Source of the DNA: Nocardioides deserti
GTDB taxonomy: Bacteria > Actinomycetota > Actinomycetes > Propionibacteriales > Nocardioidaceae
DNA length: 64,000 nt
NCBI RefSeq assembly: GCF_014266025.1
Contig: NZ_JACMYC010000011.1
Span: 1-64,000, forward strand
Direction of reading: 5' to 3'
Made by a program: the position numbers and the translations under genes. Shown piece by piece: positions 20,233 through 28,016 of the stretch. The stretch's first letter is position 1; every line of letters begins with the position of its first letter. Under the pieces are notes generated by a model. That model had not been told where the DNA came from, did not search any database, and was given only the letters and a program-made list of their open reading frames with translations.

Positions 20233-22035
20233 TCACCGCCGGCAGGCGGCGCCGAGCCGCACGACCTGCCCGCGGTCCACGAACACCTTCGAGCGCTGCA
20301 CGACCTTCCCGCGCCGCTCGCAGGTCAGCGTGTACGCCTCGCGCCGGCCCGCGGTGGTGCGGGTGACGCCGTCGACCCGGTAGGTCCGCGGCTGCACGAC
20401 CGGCCGGGTGGAGGGGTTCACCACCCAGCGGAACCGCCCGCTGCGCGGCACGGTGATGGTCGAGTCGACGACGTCGTCGTACGCCGACTCCCACGTGGGC
20501 GAGCGGAACTCCTTGCGCAGCCGCAGCACGGTCCCGGCCGGGGCCTTCCCACGCAGCACGCCGTGGTGCGCGGTGTCGATGGTGTGCTGGAGGGCGACCA
20601 GGTAGGCGCCGCGGTTGCCGCGGCCGGCGTACGTGCCGGCGCCGCGGTACTGGTCGACGACGTCGGGGAACGGCGGGTGGAACTCGTCCGGGCCGATCTC
20701 GAAGGTGTAGCCGAAGCCGCCGGTGGCGTTGTAGGACCAGTCCTCGGTCGTGCCGGTGGTGTCGTACAGCTCCCAGCCGTGGATGTTGTCGTAGCCGTTG
20801 TGCGCCGCCATCGCGGCGCCGAGCCGCTTGAGCGCCTTCTCGTCCGGGGCGTCGCCGACCGGCTTGCCATCGGGGCCGAGCGTCTCCGGGTCGACCCCGT
20901 TCGGCCGCAGGATGAGGTTGCCGAAGGTGTGGTTGGAGATGAGCATCGTGACCTGCCGCTCGCGCACCAGGTCGCGGATGTTCTGCGTCTCGGGCTCGGA
21001 GAACGCCGCGGCGCCGCGATAGGTCGGGTCGAGCACGCCCGCCTCGACGTTCGCGAGGTCCGGGGTGGTCGCGGCCGCGCCCGGCCCGCCCCAGAAGCCG
21101 CCGTAGTTGCGGTTGAGGTCGACGCCGATGCCGAAGCCGCCGCTGCTGGTCAGCGAGGCGCGGCAGGTGCCGTCCGGGGTGTCCATGCCGTCGAGGACGC
21201 GGCAGTTCTTGCGCTTGTAGGCGTGGCCGGGGGTGGCGAGCACCGACAGCGACCCGCCGAGCGGGTCGACGTCGTTGAGCGCCCGCAGGTCGACGTACTC
21301 CCCGTCGGTGCGGGAGAGGTGGAACCCGTCGACGTTGACGACCGGCACGACCACCACCCGCGCCTGCCGGAGCATCCGGGTGATCCGCCGGTCCTTGCCG
21401 TACGACGTCGCGAGGTCGACCGCGAACTCCATCGCGTTCTCGCCCGACGGCCACTCGCGGGCGTGGTGCAGCCCGAGCAGCACGAACGTGGGGCGGCCGC
21501 TCGCGGGCCGACGGACGTCCTCGCCGATCTCGACGCCGTAGATCGTGCGGCCGTCCAGGCTCGGTCGGCCGAGCGCGAAGCGCTTGACGATCCTGCGGTG
21601 CTTGCGGGCCAGCGCGGCCATGTCGGCCTCGTAGTCGGCCAGGGTCCGGTAGGTGTCGCGGCCCGAGGGCAGCGGCGAGCGCGCGACCCGGGCGGCGTAC
21701 GCCTCGTTGATCTCGGCGACCTCGACCCCGCGGCGCACGAGGTCGGGGATCCGGACGTCGAAGGTGAAGCCGCCGGCGACCAGGGCGAGCAGGTCGGCCG
21801 GGGTGTGCAGCACGACCTCGACGTAGTCGTGGCCGGCGTGCTCGGTGAGGTCCAGGCCGAGCGCGGCCAGCCGGTCCTTGTGGGCGTCGGTGGGGGTGTC
21901 CACCGTGACCAGGCGCGGCGAGAACAGGGACGCGGCGCTGGTCGCGGTGCCGGTGGCCGCGGGCGTCGGGCTGAGGGCGCCGAGCGCCAGGGCGAGGGCC
22001 GCGGTGGTCGCGGCGGCGAGGGCGGGGAGTCGCAT
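20233..22035 (-). CDS. Secreted M14 zinc carboxypeptidase
   Basis: Exported peptidase of 600 aa with a signal peptide (LAAATTAALALALGALSPTPA). The M14 zinc site is complete: HHAREWPSGE near residue 190 (His and Glu ligands), SNHTFGNLILRPNG (third ligand His), and the catalytic Glu in FEIGPDEF near 448. The N-terminal 130 residues form a propeptide-like domain. The C-terminal 90 residues form an extra beta-rich domain. AGGAG precedes the ATG. Probable general secreted exopeptidase. Confidence 0.9.
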   Translation of the reverse strand: MRLPALAAATTAALALALGALSPTPAATGTATSAASLFSPRLVTVDTPTDAHKDRLAALGLDLTEHAGHDYVEVVLHTPADLLALVAGGFTFDVRIPDLVRRGVEVAEINEAYAARVARSPLPSGRDTYRTLADYEADMAALARKHRRIVKRFALGRPSLDGRTIYGVEIGEDVRRPASGRPTFVLLGLHHAREWPSGENAMEFAVDLATSYGKDRRITRMLRQARVVVVPVVNVDGFHLSRTDGEYVDLRALNDVDPLGGSLSVLATPGHAYKRKNCRVLDGMDTPDGTCRASLTSSGGFGIGVDLNRNYGGFWGGPGAAATTPDLANVEAGVLDPTYRGAAAFSEPETQNIRDLVRERQVTMLISNHTFGNLILRPNGVDPETLGPDGKPVGDAPDEKALKRLGAAMAAHNGYDNIHGWELYDTTGTTEDWSYNATGGFGYTFEIGPDEFHPPFPDVVDQYRGAGTYAGRGNRGAYLVALQHTIDTAHHGVLRGKAPAGTVLRLRKEFRSPTWESAYDDVVDSTITVPRSGRFRWVVNPSTRPVVQPRTYRVDGVTRTTAGRREAYTLTCERRGKVVQRSKVFVDRGQVVRLGAACRR

Positions 22036-22119
22036 GTCGGGCTCCTGGGTGCAGGTGGGTTGCCTGCAGAACGCTCCTCCACCCGCCGAGGTCACGCTCC
22101 AGCGCGTCGAGCGCTCGCC

Positions 22120-22620
22120 TCAGCGACCCTGGAGCACGTCGCCGACGACGCGGCGGTGGACCAGCTCCGCGACGGTCTCGCGGGCGGGCAGGTCGGCGAG
22201 GAGGTACGCCGCCCCGACGAGCCCGTCGGGGTCGAGCCGCACCTCCTGCTCGAGCCGGCAGCCGTTCGCGCCGTCGGGCGTGACGGTCGTGGTCAGCGTG
22301 ACCCGGCCCGGCGAGCGCACGTCCGCGACCAGCACCAGCCGCCGGGTGCCGTCCGGCTGCCCGGGCCCGTCGGTGACCTCCCAGACCCGCCAGAAGCCGA
22401 CCGTGTCCCCGCGCACCAGCAGCGGCCGGCCCGGCACCGACCACCGTCGGCCGCCACCGCCGACCAGCCGGTCGATGAACCCGCGCACGACGAGCGGGCC
22501 GGCGTCGACGTACCACCGCGACCCCTCCAGGCCGCACGCCACCACCGCCCACGCGTGGTCGGCGGGGAGGGGAAGGGTGCTGGCGCGCCGGGTCGTCCGG
22601 AGCGAGGTGCGTCGGAGCAT
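22120..22620 (-). CDS. DUF2867-domain protein
   Basis: Small cytosolic protein of 166 aa with the DUF2867 pattern: GSRWYVDAGPLVVRGFIDRL, a GD.VGFWRV core and a C-terminal LHRRVV-like helix. This domain is related to START/SRPBCC-type folds and often occurs alone or fused to NAD-dependent epimerases; its role is not known. The ATG chosen starts the Arg-rich N-terminus. It is divergent from fba with 106 bp between starts. Confidence 0.7.
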   Translation of the reverse strand: MLRRTSLRTTRRASTLPLPADHAWAVVACGLEGSRWYVDAGPLVVRGFIDRLVGGGGRRWSVPGRPLLVRGDTVGFWRVWEVTDGPGQPDGTRRLVLVADVRSPGRVTLTTTVTPDGANGCRLEQEVRLDPDGLVGAAYLLADLPARETVAELVHRRVVGDVLQGR

Positions 22621-22637
22621 GGCCCGCCGGTAGCCAC

Positions 22638-22643
22638 TAAGGT
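22638..22643 (+). promoter_or_regulatory. -10 TAAGGT of fba
   Basis: TAAGGT about 84 nt before the fba start. It implies a leader of roughly 75 nt containing a GGAGGAG ribosome site and a GCCCGGC-type hairpin. Confidence 0.45.
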
Positions 22644-22726
22644 GCCAGCAGAATCCCGGCCCGCGCCCGAGACCGGCGCCGGGCCTGCTCAGCCCCGTCC
22701 TGCACCGTCCCCTGGAGGAGCCCGCA

Positions 22727-23758
22727 GTGCCCATCGCGACCCCCGAGAAGTACGCCGAGATGCTCGACGCGGCCAAGGAGAACGCCTACGCGTTCCCGGC
22801 CATCAACGTGTCGTCCTCGCAGACGCTCAACGCCGCCCTCAAGGGCTTCGCCGACGCCGGTTCGGACGGCATCATCCAGGTCTCGACCGGTGGCGCGGAG
22901 TACCTCTCCGGACCGTCGGTGAAGAACATGGTGAGCGGCTCGGTCGCGTTCGCGCAGTACGCCGCGGAGGTCGCCAAGAACTACCCGGTCAACATCGCGC
23001 TGCACACCGACCACTGCCCCGAGGACAAGCTCGACGGCTTCGTCCGCCCGCTGCTGGAGATCTCCCGCGAGCGGGTCCAGCGCGGCGAGGCGCCGCTGTT
23101 CCAGTCGCACATGTGGGACGGCTCCGCGGTGCCGCTGGAGGAGAACCTCACGATCGCCTCCGACCTGCTCGAGCGCTGCATCGCCGCGAAGATCATCCTC
23201 GAGATCGAGGTCGGCGTCGTCGGCGGCGAGGAGGACGGCGTCGCCCACGAGATCAACGACAAGCTCTACTCCACCCCGGCCGACGCGATCGCGACCGCCA
23301 AGGCCCTCGGGTACGGCGACCGCGGCTACTACATGACCGCGCTGACCTTCGGCAACGTGCACGGCGTCTACAAGCCGGGCAACGTCAAGCTCCGTCCCGA
23401 GGTGCTCAAGGAGGCCCAGGAGGCGGTCGTCTCCGAGTTCGGCCTCGAGGCCGGCGCCAAGCCGTTCCACCTCGTCTTCCACGGCGGCTCCGGCTCCACC
23501 GCCGAGGAGATCGCCGCCGCCGTCGACTACGGCGTGGTCAAGATGAACGTCGACACCGACACCCAGTACGCCTTCACCCGCCCCGTCGCCGCCCACATGT
23601 TCAACAACTACGACGGCGTCCTCAAGGTCGACGGCGAGGTCGGCAACAAGAAGGCCTACGACCCCCGCGCCTGGGGCAAGGCCGCGGAGGCCGGCATGGC
23701 CGCCCGCGTCGTCGAGGCCTGCGAGCACCTGCGCTCCGCCGGCAAGACCCTCGGCTGA
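22727..23758 (+). CDS. fbaA: Class II fructose-bisphosphate aldolase
   Basis: Zinc-dependent glycolytic/gluconeogenic aldolase splitting fructose 1,6-bisphosphate, 343 aa. Metal and catalytic motifs are ALHTDHC, EIEVGVVGGEEDG, FHLVFHGGSGS and KMNVDTDTQYAFTRP. GGAGGAG lies before the GTG start. It is a stand-alone gene with a long leader, followed by a complex palindrome at the convergent end. DUF3151, on the far side of the exporter, is a common neighbour of fba in actinobacteria. Confidence 0.97.
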   Translation: MPIATPEKYAEMLDAAKENAYAFPAINVSSSQTLNAALKGFADAGSDGIIQVSTGGAEYLSGPSVKNMVSGSVAFAQYAAEVAKNYPVNIALHTDHCPEDKLDGFVRPLLEISRERVQRGEAPLFQSHMWDGSAVPLEENLTIASDLLERCIAAKIILEIEVGVVGGEEDGVAHEINDKLYSTPADAIATAKALGYGDRGYYMTALTFGNVHGVYKPGNVKLRPEVLKEAQEAVVSEFGLEAGAKPFHLVFHGGSGSTAEEIAAAVDYGVVKMNVDTDTQYAFTRPVAAHMFNNYDGVLKVDGEVGNKKAYDPRAWGKAAEAGMAARVVEACEHLRSAGKTLG

Positions 23759-23832
23759 GGCGTCTTCTCGGCTCCTGCAGCTGGTACGTCGCGGCGCCGG
23801 TCCCCGGTCGGGGGGCCGGCGTCGTGTCGTTT

Positions 23833-23956
23833 CATCAAGGTATGCAGGGAAACCGACGGCGGACCGGGTGTCGGCTCGCCTGCATACCTTGATGTCGCGT
23901 CACTCCCCACGGTGGATCCACACGGGGGAGTGACGGTTCGACTGCATACCTAGATG
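23833..23956. terminator. Three-part palindrome between fba and exporter
   Basis: CATCAAGGTATGCAGG (23833-23848) pairs perfectly with CCTGCATACCTTGATG (23879-23894). A second hairpin, CGTCACTCCCC (23898-23908) with GGGGAGTGACG (23925-23935), encloses the palindrome GTGGATCCAC (23912-23921). CTGCATACCTAGATG at 23942-23956 is a 14-of-15 direct repeat of the right arm of the first. It sits between convergent genes and is probably a bidirectional terminator. Confidence 0.65.
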
Positions 23957-24012
23957 AACCGACCGGCTGGCTCATCGCTCGAGCGACCGGACCGAGCAGG
24001 CAAGGCTCGGGC

Positions 24013-25530
24013 TCAGTCCGCAGCAGCCGCGGGCACGGGCGCGACCGAGCCGCCGCCGAAGCCGGCGTGGCGGGGCCGCTCGAAGAACAGCACGGCGACC
24101 AGGCCCAGCACGAGCACGGCCGGCGGGAGGAGCAGCGAGGCACCCATCGCGTCGCTGAACGACTGCGCGGCGCCCGCGGGGAGGCCGCTGCCGGCGGCGG
24201 ACGCGCCGGCCTCGCCACCGCCGTACGCCGGCAGGCCCTCGGCCGCGAGCCGGGCGTCCATGAGGACCGCGATCGCGGCCGACCCCAGCACGGCGCCGAC
24301 CTGACGGGTGGCGTTGTAGACGCCCGAGCCGGCACCGGCCTGGTGCAGCGGCAGGTTGCGGGTGGCGGTCGCGGAGTTGGGCGACCACACGAAGGCGTTG
24401 CCGACGCCGAGCAGGAGCATCGGCGGCACCAGCCAGAGGATGGAGCCGTCGGGCTGGAGCGCCAGCGCGAGCCAGACGAGCGAGGCGATGATCCCGGTGA
24501 ACCCGAAGCCGGTCAGCAGGCGCGGGTGCACCCGGTCCGTCAGGCCGCCGACCGGGCGGGCCAGCACGATGGTCATCACGGCCATCGGCACGAGCAGCAG
24601 CGCGGCCCGGGTGGGGCTGAGCCCGCGCACGACCTGCGCCCACAGCATGATCGGAATCGCCATCGCGGTGATCGCGAAGCCCATCGCAGTGATCGAGACG
24701 TTGGCCAGCGAGAAGTTGCGGTCGCGGAAGAGGCTGAGCGGCACCAGCGGCTCGGCGCGGTTGCGCGCTTGCCAGCCGACGAAGAGCGCCAGCACGACGA
24801 CGCCGCTGACGATCATCGACCACACGAGCGCGCTCCACGCCAGCTGGTGGCCCTCCTGCACGCCGAAGACCAGCAGGAACATGCCCGCGCCGCTGAGCAC
24901 CACCCCGAGCCAGTCGAAGCGGTGGTTGTTCGTCGTCAGCACCGGCACCAGCCGCAGGGCGAGCACGAAGCCGACGACGCCGACGGGCACGTTGATGAAG
25001 AAGATCCACTCCCAGCCCAGCGCGTCGACCAGCACGCCGCCGAGGATCGGCCCGACCAGCGTGGCGACGCCGGCGGTCGCGCCCCACAGGGCCATCGCCT
25101 TGCCGCGGCGCTCGGCCGGGAAGATGCGGGTGATGATCGCCATCGTCTGCGGCGTGATCATCGCGGCGCCGAGCCCCTGCACCACGCGGGCGGCGACCAG
25201 GCCCTCGATCGACCCGGTCAGGCCGCACCACAGCGAGGCGAGGGTGAAGACCGTCAGGCCTGCGAGGTACATGCGCCGCGGCCCGAACCGGTCGCCGAGC
25301 CGGCCCGTGATCAGCACCGGCACGGCGTACGCCAGGAGGTAGGCGCTGGTCACCCAGACCACGGCGTTCACGTCGGCCTGGAGGTCCTCGATGAGCGCGG
25401 GCGTCGCCACCGACACGATCGTGGAGTCCACGAGGATCATGAAGAAACCCAGGCAGAGGGCGAAGAGGGCCGGCCAGGGGTCCTTGTCGGACGCCGCGGG
25501 CGCAGTCGTGGGGGCGGCGGTCGAGGTCAC
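24013..25530 (-). CDS. MFS exporter, DHA2 (14-TM) family
   Basis: Proton-coupled multidrug-type exporter of 505 aa. Motif A variant GRLGDRFGPRRMYLAG, motif C region GPILGGVLVDALGWEWIFFINVP, and about 14 hydrophobic segments place it in DHA2. The start is uncertain: GTG 25530 or GTG 25545 five codons upstream; neither has a clear ribosome site. A near-palindrome (25533-25548) overlaps the candidates. It is divergent from the DUF3151 gene, and no dedicated regulator is adjacent. Substrate unknown. Confidence 0.87.
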   Translation of the reverse strand: MTSTAAPTTAPAASDKDPWPALFALCLGFFMILVDSTIVSVATPALIEDLQADVNAVVWVTSAYLLAYAVPVLITGRLGDRFGPRRMYLAGLTVFTLASLWCGLTGSIEGLVAARVVQGLGAAMITPQTMAIITRIFPAERRGKAMALWGATAGVATLVGPILGGVLVDALGWEWIFFINVPVGVVGFVLALRLVPVLTTNNHRFDWLGVVLSGAGMFLLVFGVQEGHQLAWSALVWSMIVSGVVVLALFVGWQARNRAEPLVPLSLFRDRNFSLANVSITAMGFAITAMAIPIMLWAQVVRGLSPTRAALLLVPMAVMTIVLARPVGGLTDRVHPRLLTGFGFTGIIASLVWLALALQPDGSILWLVPPMLLLGVGNAFVWSPNSATATRNLPLHQAGAGSGVYNATRQVGAVLGSAAIAVLMDARLAAEGLPAYGGGEAGASAAGSGLPAGAAQSFSDAMGASLLLPPAVLVLGLVAVLFFERPRHAGFGGGSVAPVPAAAAD

Positions 25531-25532
25531 GA

Positions 25533-25548
25533 GGGGAGTGAACACCCC
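25533..25548. promoter_or_regulatory. Candidate operator at the exporter start
   Basis: GGGGAGTGAACACCCC is symmetric at most positions (GGGG, GT/AC, CCCC) and overlaps the exporter start region. Confidence 0.35.
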
Positions 25549-25566
25549 ACCGTGGACAATGCTTCC

Positions 25567-25995
25567 ATGACCACCCCGATCGGACGCGACCTGATGGCGG
25601 GCCCCCCGCCGACCCACCTCCCGGCGGACCCGGCGACCGACGCGCTGGCGGGCGGCGAGGCGCCGACGGAGGTCGTGCGCCGCAGCCCGGCGTCGCCCGT
25701 CGCCTGGGCCGCGCTCGCCCAGGAGGCCGTGGCGGCCGACGCCGACGCGGTGACGGTCTACGCCTACGCGCGCGTCGGCTACCACCGCAGCCTGGACATG
25801 CTCCGCCGCAACGGGTGGAAGGGCCACGGCCCCGTCCCGTGGGAGCACGAGCCGAACCGCGGGTTCCTCACCTGCCTCGCGCTGCTCGCGAAGGCCGCCC
25901 GCGCGATCGGCGAGACCGACGAGTGGGAGCGCTGCCGCGACTTCCTGCGCGACTCCTCGCCGACCGCCTACGCCGAGCTGCTCGGCGACGCCTGA
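25567..25995 (+). CDS. DUF3151 family protein
   Basis: Cytosolic protein of 142 aa, restricted to actinobacteria as far as I know. It shows the family core SPVAWAALAQEAV, VYAYARVGYHRSLDMLRRNGW and FLTCLALLAKAARAIGE. The helical, TPR-like look suggests a scaffold but no function is known. GACAAT 6 nt before the ATG suggests a leaderless mRNA. Its 3' end overlaps the convergent LysR gene by 28 bp. Confidence 0.85.
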   Translation: MTTPIGRDLMAGPPPTHLPADPATDALAGGEAPTEVVRRSPASPVAWAALAQEAVAADADAVTVYAYARVGYHRSLDMLRRNGWKGHGPVPWEHEPNRGFLTCLALLAKAARAIGETDEWERCRDFLRDSSPTAYAELLGDA

Positions 25996-26891
25996 CCCGA
26001 GGCGCGCGCCAACCTGACCAACGCGGCGGCCGGGCCCTCCGGCCGCCGCGCGGGCAGCCAGACCGCCCGCAACGAGCGGGACAGGTCGAGGTCGGCGACG
26101 GGTACGGCGACGAGCTGGCCGGTCACGAGCTCCGCGGCCACCGCCAGCTCGCTCAGCACCGCCGGCGCCCCGCCCTCGCCCGCGGCCGCCTTGACCGCCG
26201 CGGTGCTCGCCAGCTCCAGCCGCTGCTCGCCCAGCGCGTGACCGGCCAGGTCGAGCGCGCGGACGAGCGTCTCCCGGGTGCCCGAGCCGGCCTCGCGCAG
26301 CACCAGGTCGGAGGCGACCAGCTCGGCCGCCGTGACCGGCGTACGCCGCCGACCCCACGGGTGCGCCGGGCCGACGACGACGAGCAGCCGGTCGCGGGCG
26401 ACCGTGGTGGACGCGACGGTCCGCGGGACGGTGGGTGACTCCACGAACCCCAGCGGCACGCGGCCCGACGTCACCCGGTCGAGCACGTGATGGGAGTTGC
26501 CCACGTCGAGGCTGACGTGCAGGTCGGGGTGCTCCCGGCGGAACCGGGCCAGCCACCGTGGCGCGAGGTGCTCAGCGACCGTGAGGCTGCTGGCCACGGT
26601 CAGGTGGGCCTTGCGCTGGGCGGCCAGCGACCGCGCGCCCAGCACCACCCGCTCGACCCCCGCCAGCGCGTCCCGCGCCCAGGCGACGACGACCTCGCCC
26701 TCGGTGGTCAGGCGCGAACCCGCCGTCGTGCGCACGAGCAGCACCAGGTCGAGCTGCCGCTCCAGCTTCGCCAGCAGTCGGCTGGCGTTGGGCTGCGCCA
26801 TCCCGACCTGGCGCGCGGCCGCTCCGACCGATCCGGTCTCGGCGACCCGGACCAGCAGGTCGAGGCCGGCGAGGTCCGGCTGTCCGCTCAT
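25968..26891 (-). CDS. LysR-family regulator (YeiE-like)
   Basis: Regulator of 307 aa with an N-terminal winged helix (VAETGSVGAAARQVGMAQPN then ASRLLAKLERQL) and a CysB/YeiE-type effector domain. It is divergent from a YeiH-family membrane protein, the pairing seen for YeiE/YeiH in enterobacteria. TACGTT (26898-26903, minus strand) is exactly 6 nt before the ATG, supporting a leaderless start. A perfect inverted repeat overlaps that promoter, suggesting autoregulation and control of the exporter. Confidence 0.85.
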   Translation of the reverse strand: MSGQPDLAGLDLLVRVAETGSVGAAARQVGMAQPNASRLLAKLERQLDLVLLVRTTAGSRLTTEGEVVVAWARDALAGVERVVLGARSLAAQRKAHLTVASSLTVAEHLAPRWLARFRREHPDLHVSLDVGNSHHVLDRVTSGRVPLGFVESPTVPRTVASTTVARDRLLVVVGPAHPWGRRRTPVTAAELVASDLVLREAGSGTRETLVRALDLAGHALGEQRLELASTAAVKAAAGEGGAPAVLSELAVAAELVTGQLVAVPVADLDLSRSLRAVWLPARRPEGPAAALVRLARASGQASPSSSA

Positions 26892-26901
26892 GCACCCAAC
26901 G

Positions 26902-26923
26902 TATGAGCGAGTGCCTGCTCATA
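26902..26923. promoter_or_regulatory. LysR box between regulator and yeiH-like gene
   Basis: TATGAGC, 8 nt, GCTCATA: perfect 7-bp arms with the T-N11-A geometry of LysR sites. It overlaps the regulator's own TACGTT -10 by 2 bp. Confidence 0.75.
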
Positions 26924-26992
26924 TCAACACGGCATGGGTCACGGCCGGATCGACGGCTACCGCGAGGACGGCTCCGCGACGAGGGTGGAGGC

Positions 26993-28003
26993 ATGCTCGC
27001 GACCTCCCCCACGCCGACCCAGGCACCGACCCGGGCACCGGCACGGCTGCCCGGGCTGGTGCTGGCCGGCGGGGCGGGCGCGCTGGCGCTGGCCGTGCAC
27101 GCCGCGGTGCCGATCCTCGGCGCGACGCTGGTGGCCGTGGCGCTCGGCCTCGTCGCAGCCGCGTCGGGCCGCCTCCCGGACGTCGTCCGGCCGGGCCTCG
27201 GCGCGGCGTCGCGCGGCGTGCTCCGGGTCGGCGTCGCGCTGCTCGGCCTGCAGCTGGTCCTCGACGACGTGCTCGCGCTCGGCTGGCCGGTGGTCGCGGT
27301 CGTCGTCGGCGTCGTCGCCTTCGGCATCACGGCGACGCTCGCGGTCGGCCGGGTCCTCGGCGTACCTCCCGACCAGGCGCTCCTCGTCGCCTGCGGCTTC
27401 TCCATCTGCGGTGCCGCCGCGGTCGCCGCACTCGACGGCGTCCGGCGCAGCCGCGCCGAGGACGTCGCCCGCGTGGTCGCCCTGGTCGTCGTCTGCGGCA
27501 GCGTCGCGATGCTGGCCGTACCGCTCCTCGGCACCGTCCTCGGCCTGCCGCCCGCCTCCACGGCCGCGTGGGCGGGGGCGTCGGTCCACGAGGTCGGTCA
27601 GGTCGTCGTCGCGGGCGGACTGCTCGGCGGCGCGGCGCTCGAGGTCGCCGTCGCGGTCAAGCTCGGTCGCGTGCTGCTCCTCGCCCCGGTGCTCGCCGTC
27701 GTCGCCGTGCGCGCGCGGAGCACCACCCCCGGCGTACGCCGCCCGCCGCTCGTGCCGGCGTTCGTCGTCGTCTTCGTGGCGCTCGTCGCGCTGCGGGCGC
27801 TCGTGCCCGTGCCTGACGGGCTGCTCGCCTCGGCCGGGGCGGTCCAGGCCGCGGCGCTGGCCACCGCGATGTTCGCCCTCGGCTGCTCGCTCGACCCGGG
27901 CGCGCTCCGGCGCACGGCGCGGCCGCTGGTGCTGCTCGCGCTCGCCGCCACCGGGATGGTCGGCCTGCTCGGTCTGCCCGCGGCGTACCTCGTCGCCGGC
28001 TGA
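26993..28003 (+). CDS. YeiH/UPF0324 family membrane protein (putative sulfur-oxyanion exporter)
   Basis: Membrane protein of 336 aa with about ten hydrophobic segments. The family motifs LRVGVALLGLQLVLDD, CGFSICGAAAVAAL and GASVHEVGQVVVAGG are present, the last being the most diagnostic. Homologues are annotated as putative sulfate exporters and are linked to sulfite stress through the YeiE regulator; transport itself is not shown. GGTGGAG precedes the ATG. It is probably regulated by the divergent LysR protein. Confidence 0.85.
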   Translation: MLATSPTPTQAPTRAPARLPGLVLAGGAGALALAVHAAVPILGATLVAVALGLVAAASGRLPDVVRPGLGAASRGVLRVGVALLGLQLVLDDVLALGWPVVAVVVGVVAFGITATLAVGRVLGVPPDQALLVACGFSICGAAAVAALDGVRRSRAEDVARVVALVVVCGSVAMLAVPLLGTVLGLPPASTAAWAGASVHEVGQVVVAGGLLGGAALEVAVAVKLGRVLLLAPVLAVVAVRARSTTPGVRRPPLVPAFVVVFVALVALRALVPVPDGLLASAGAVQAAALATAMFALGCSLDPGALRRTARPLVLLALAATGMVGLLGLPAAYLVAG

Positions 28004-28016
28004 GCGGAAGGGCGGG

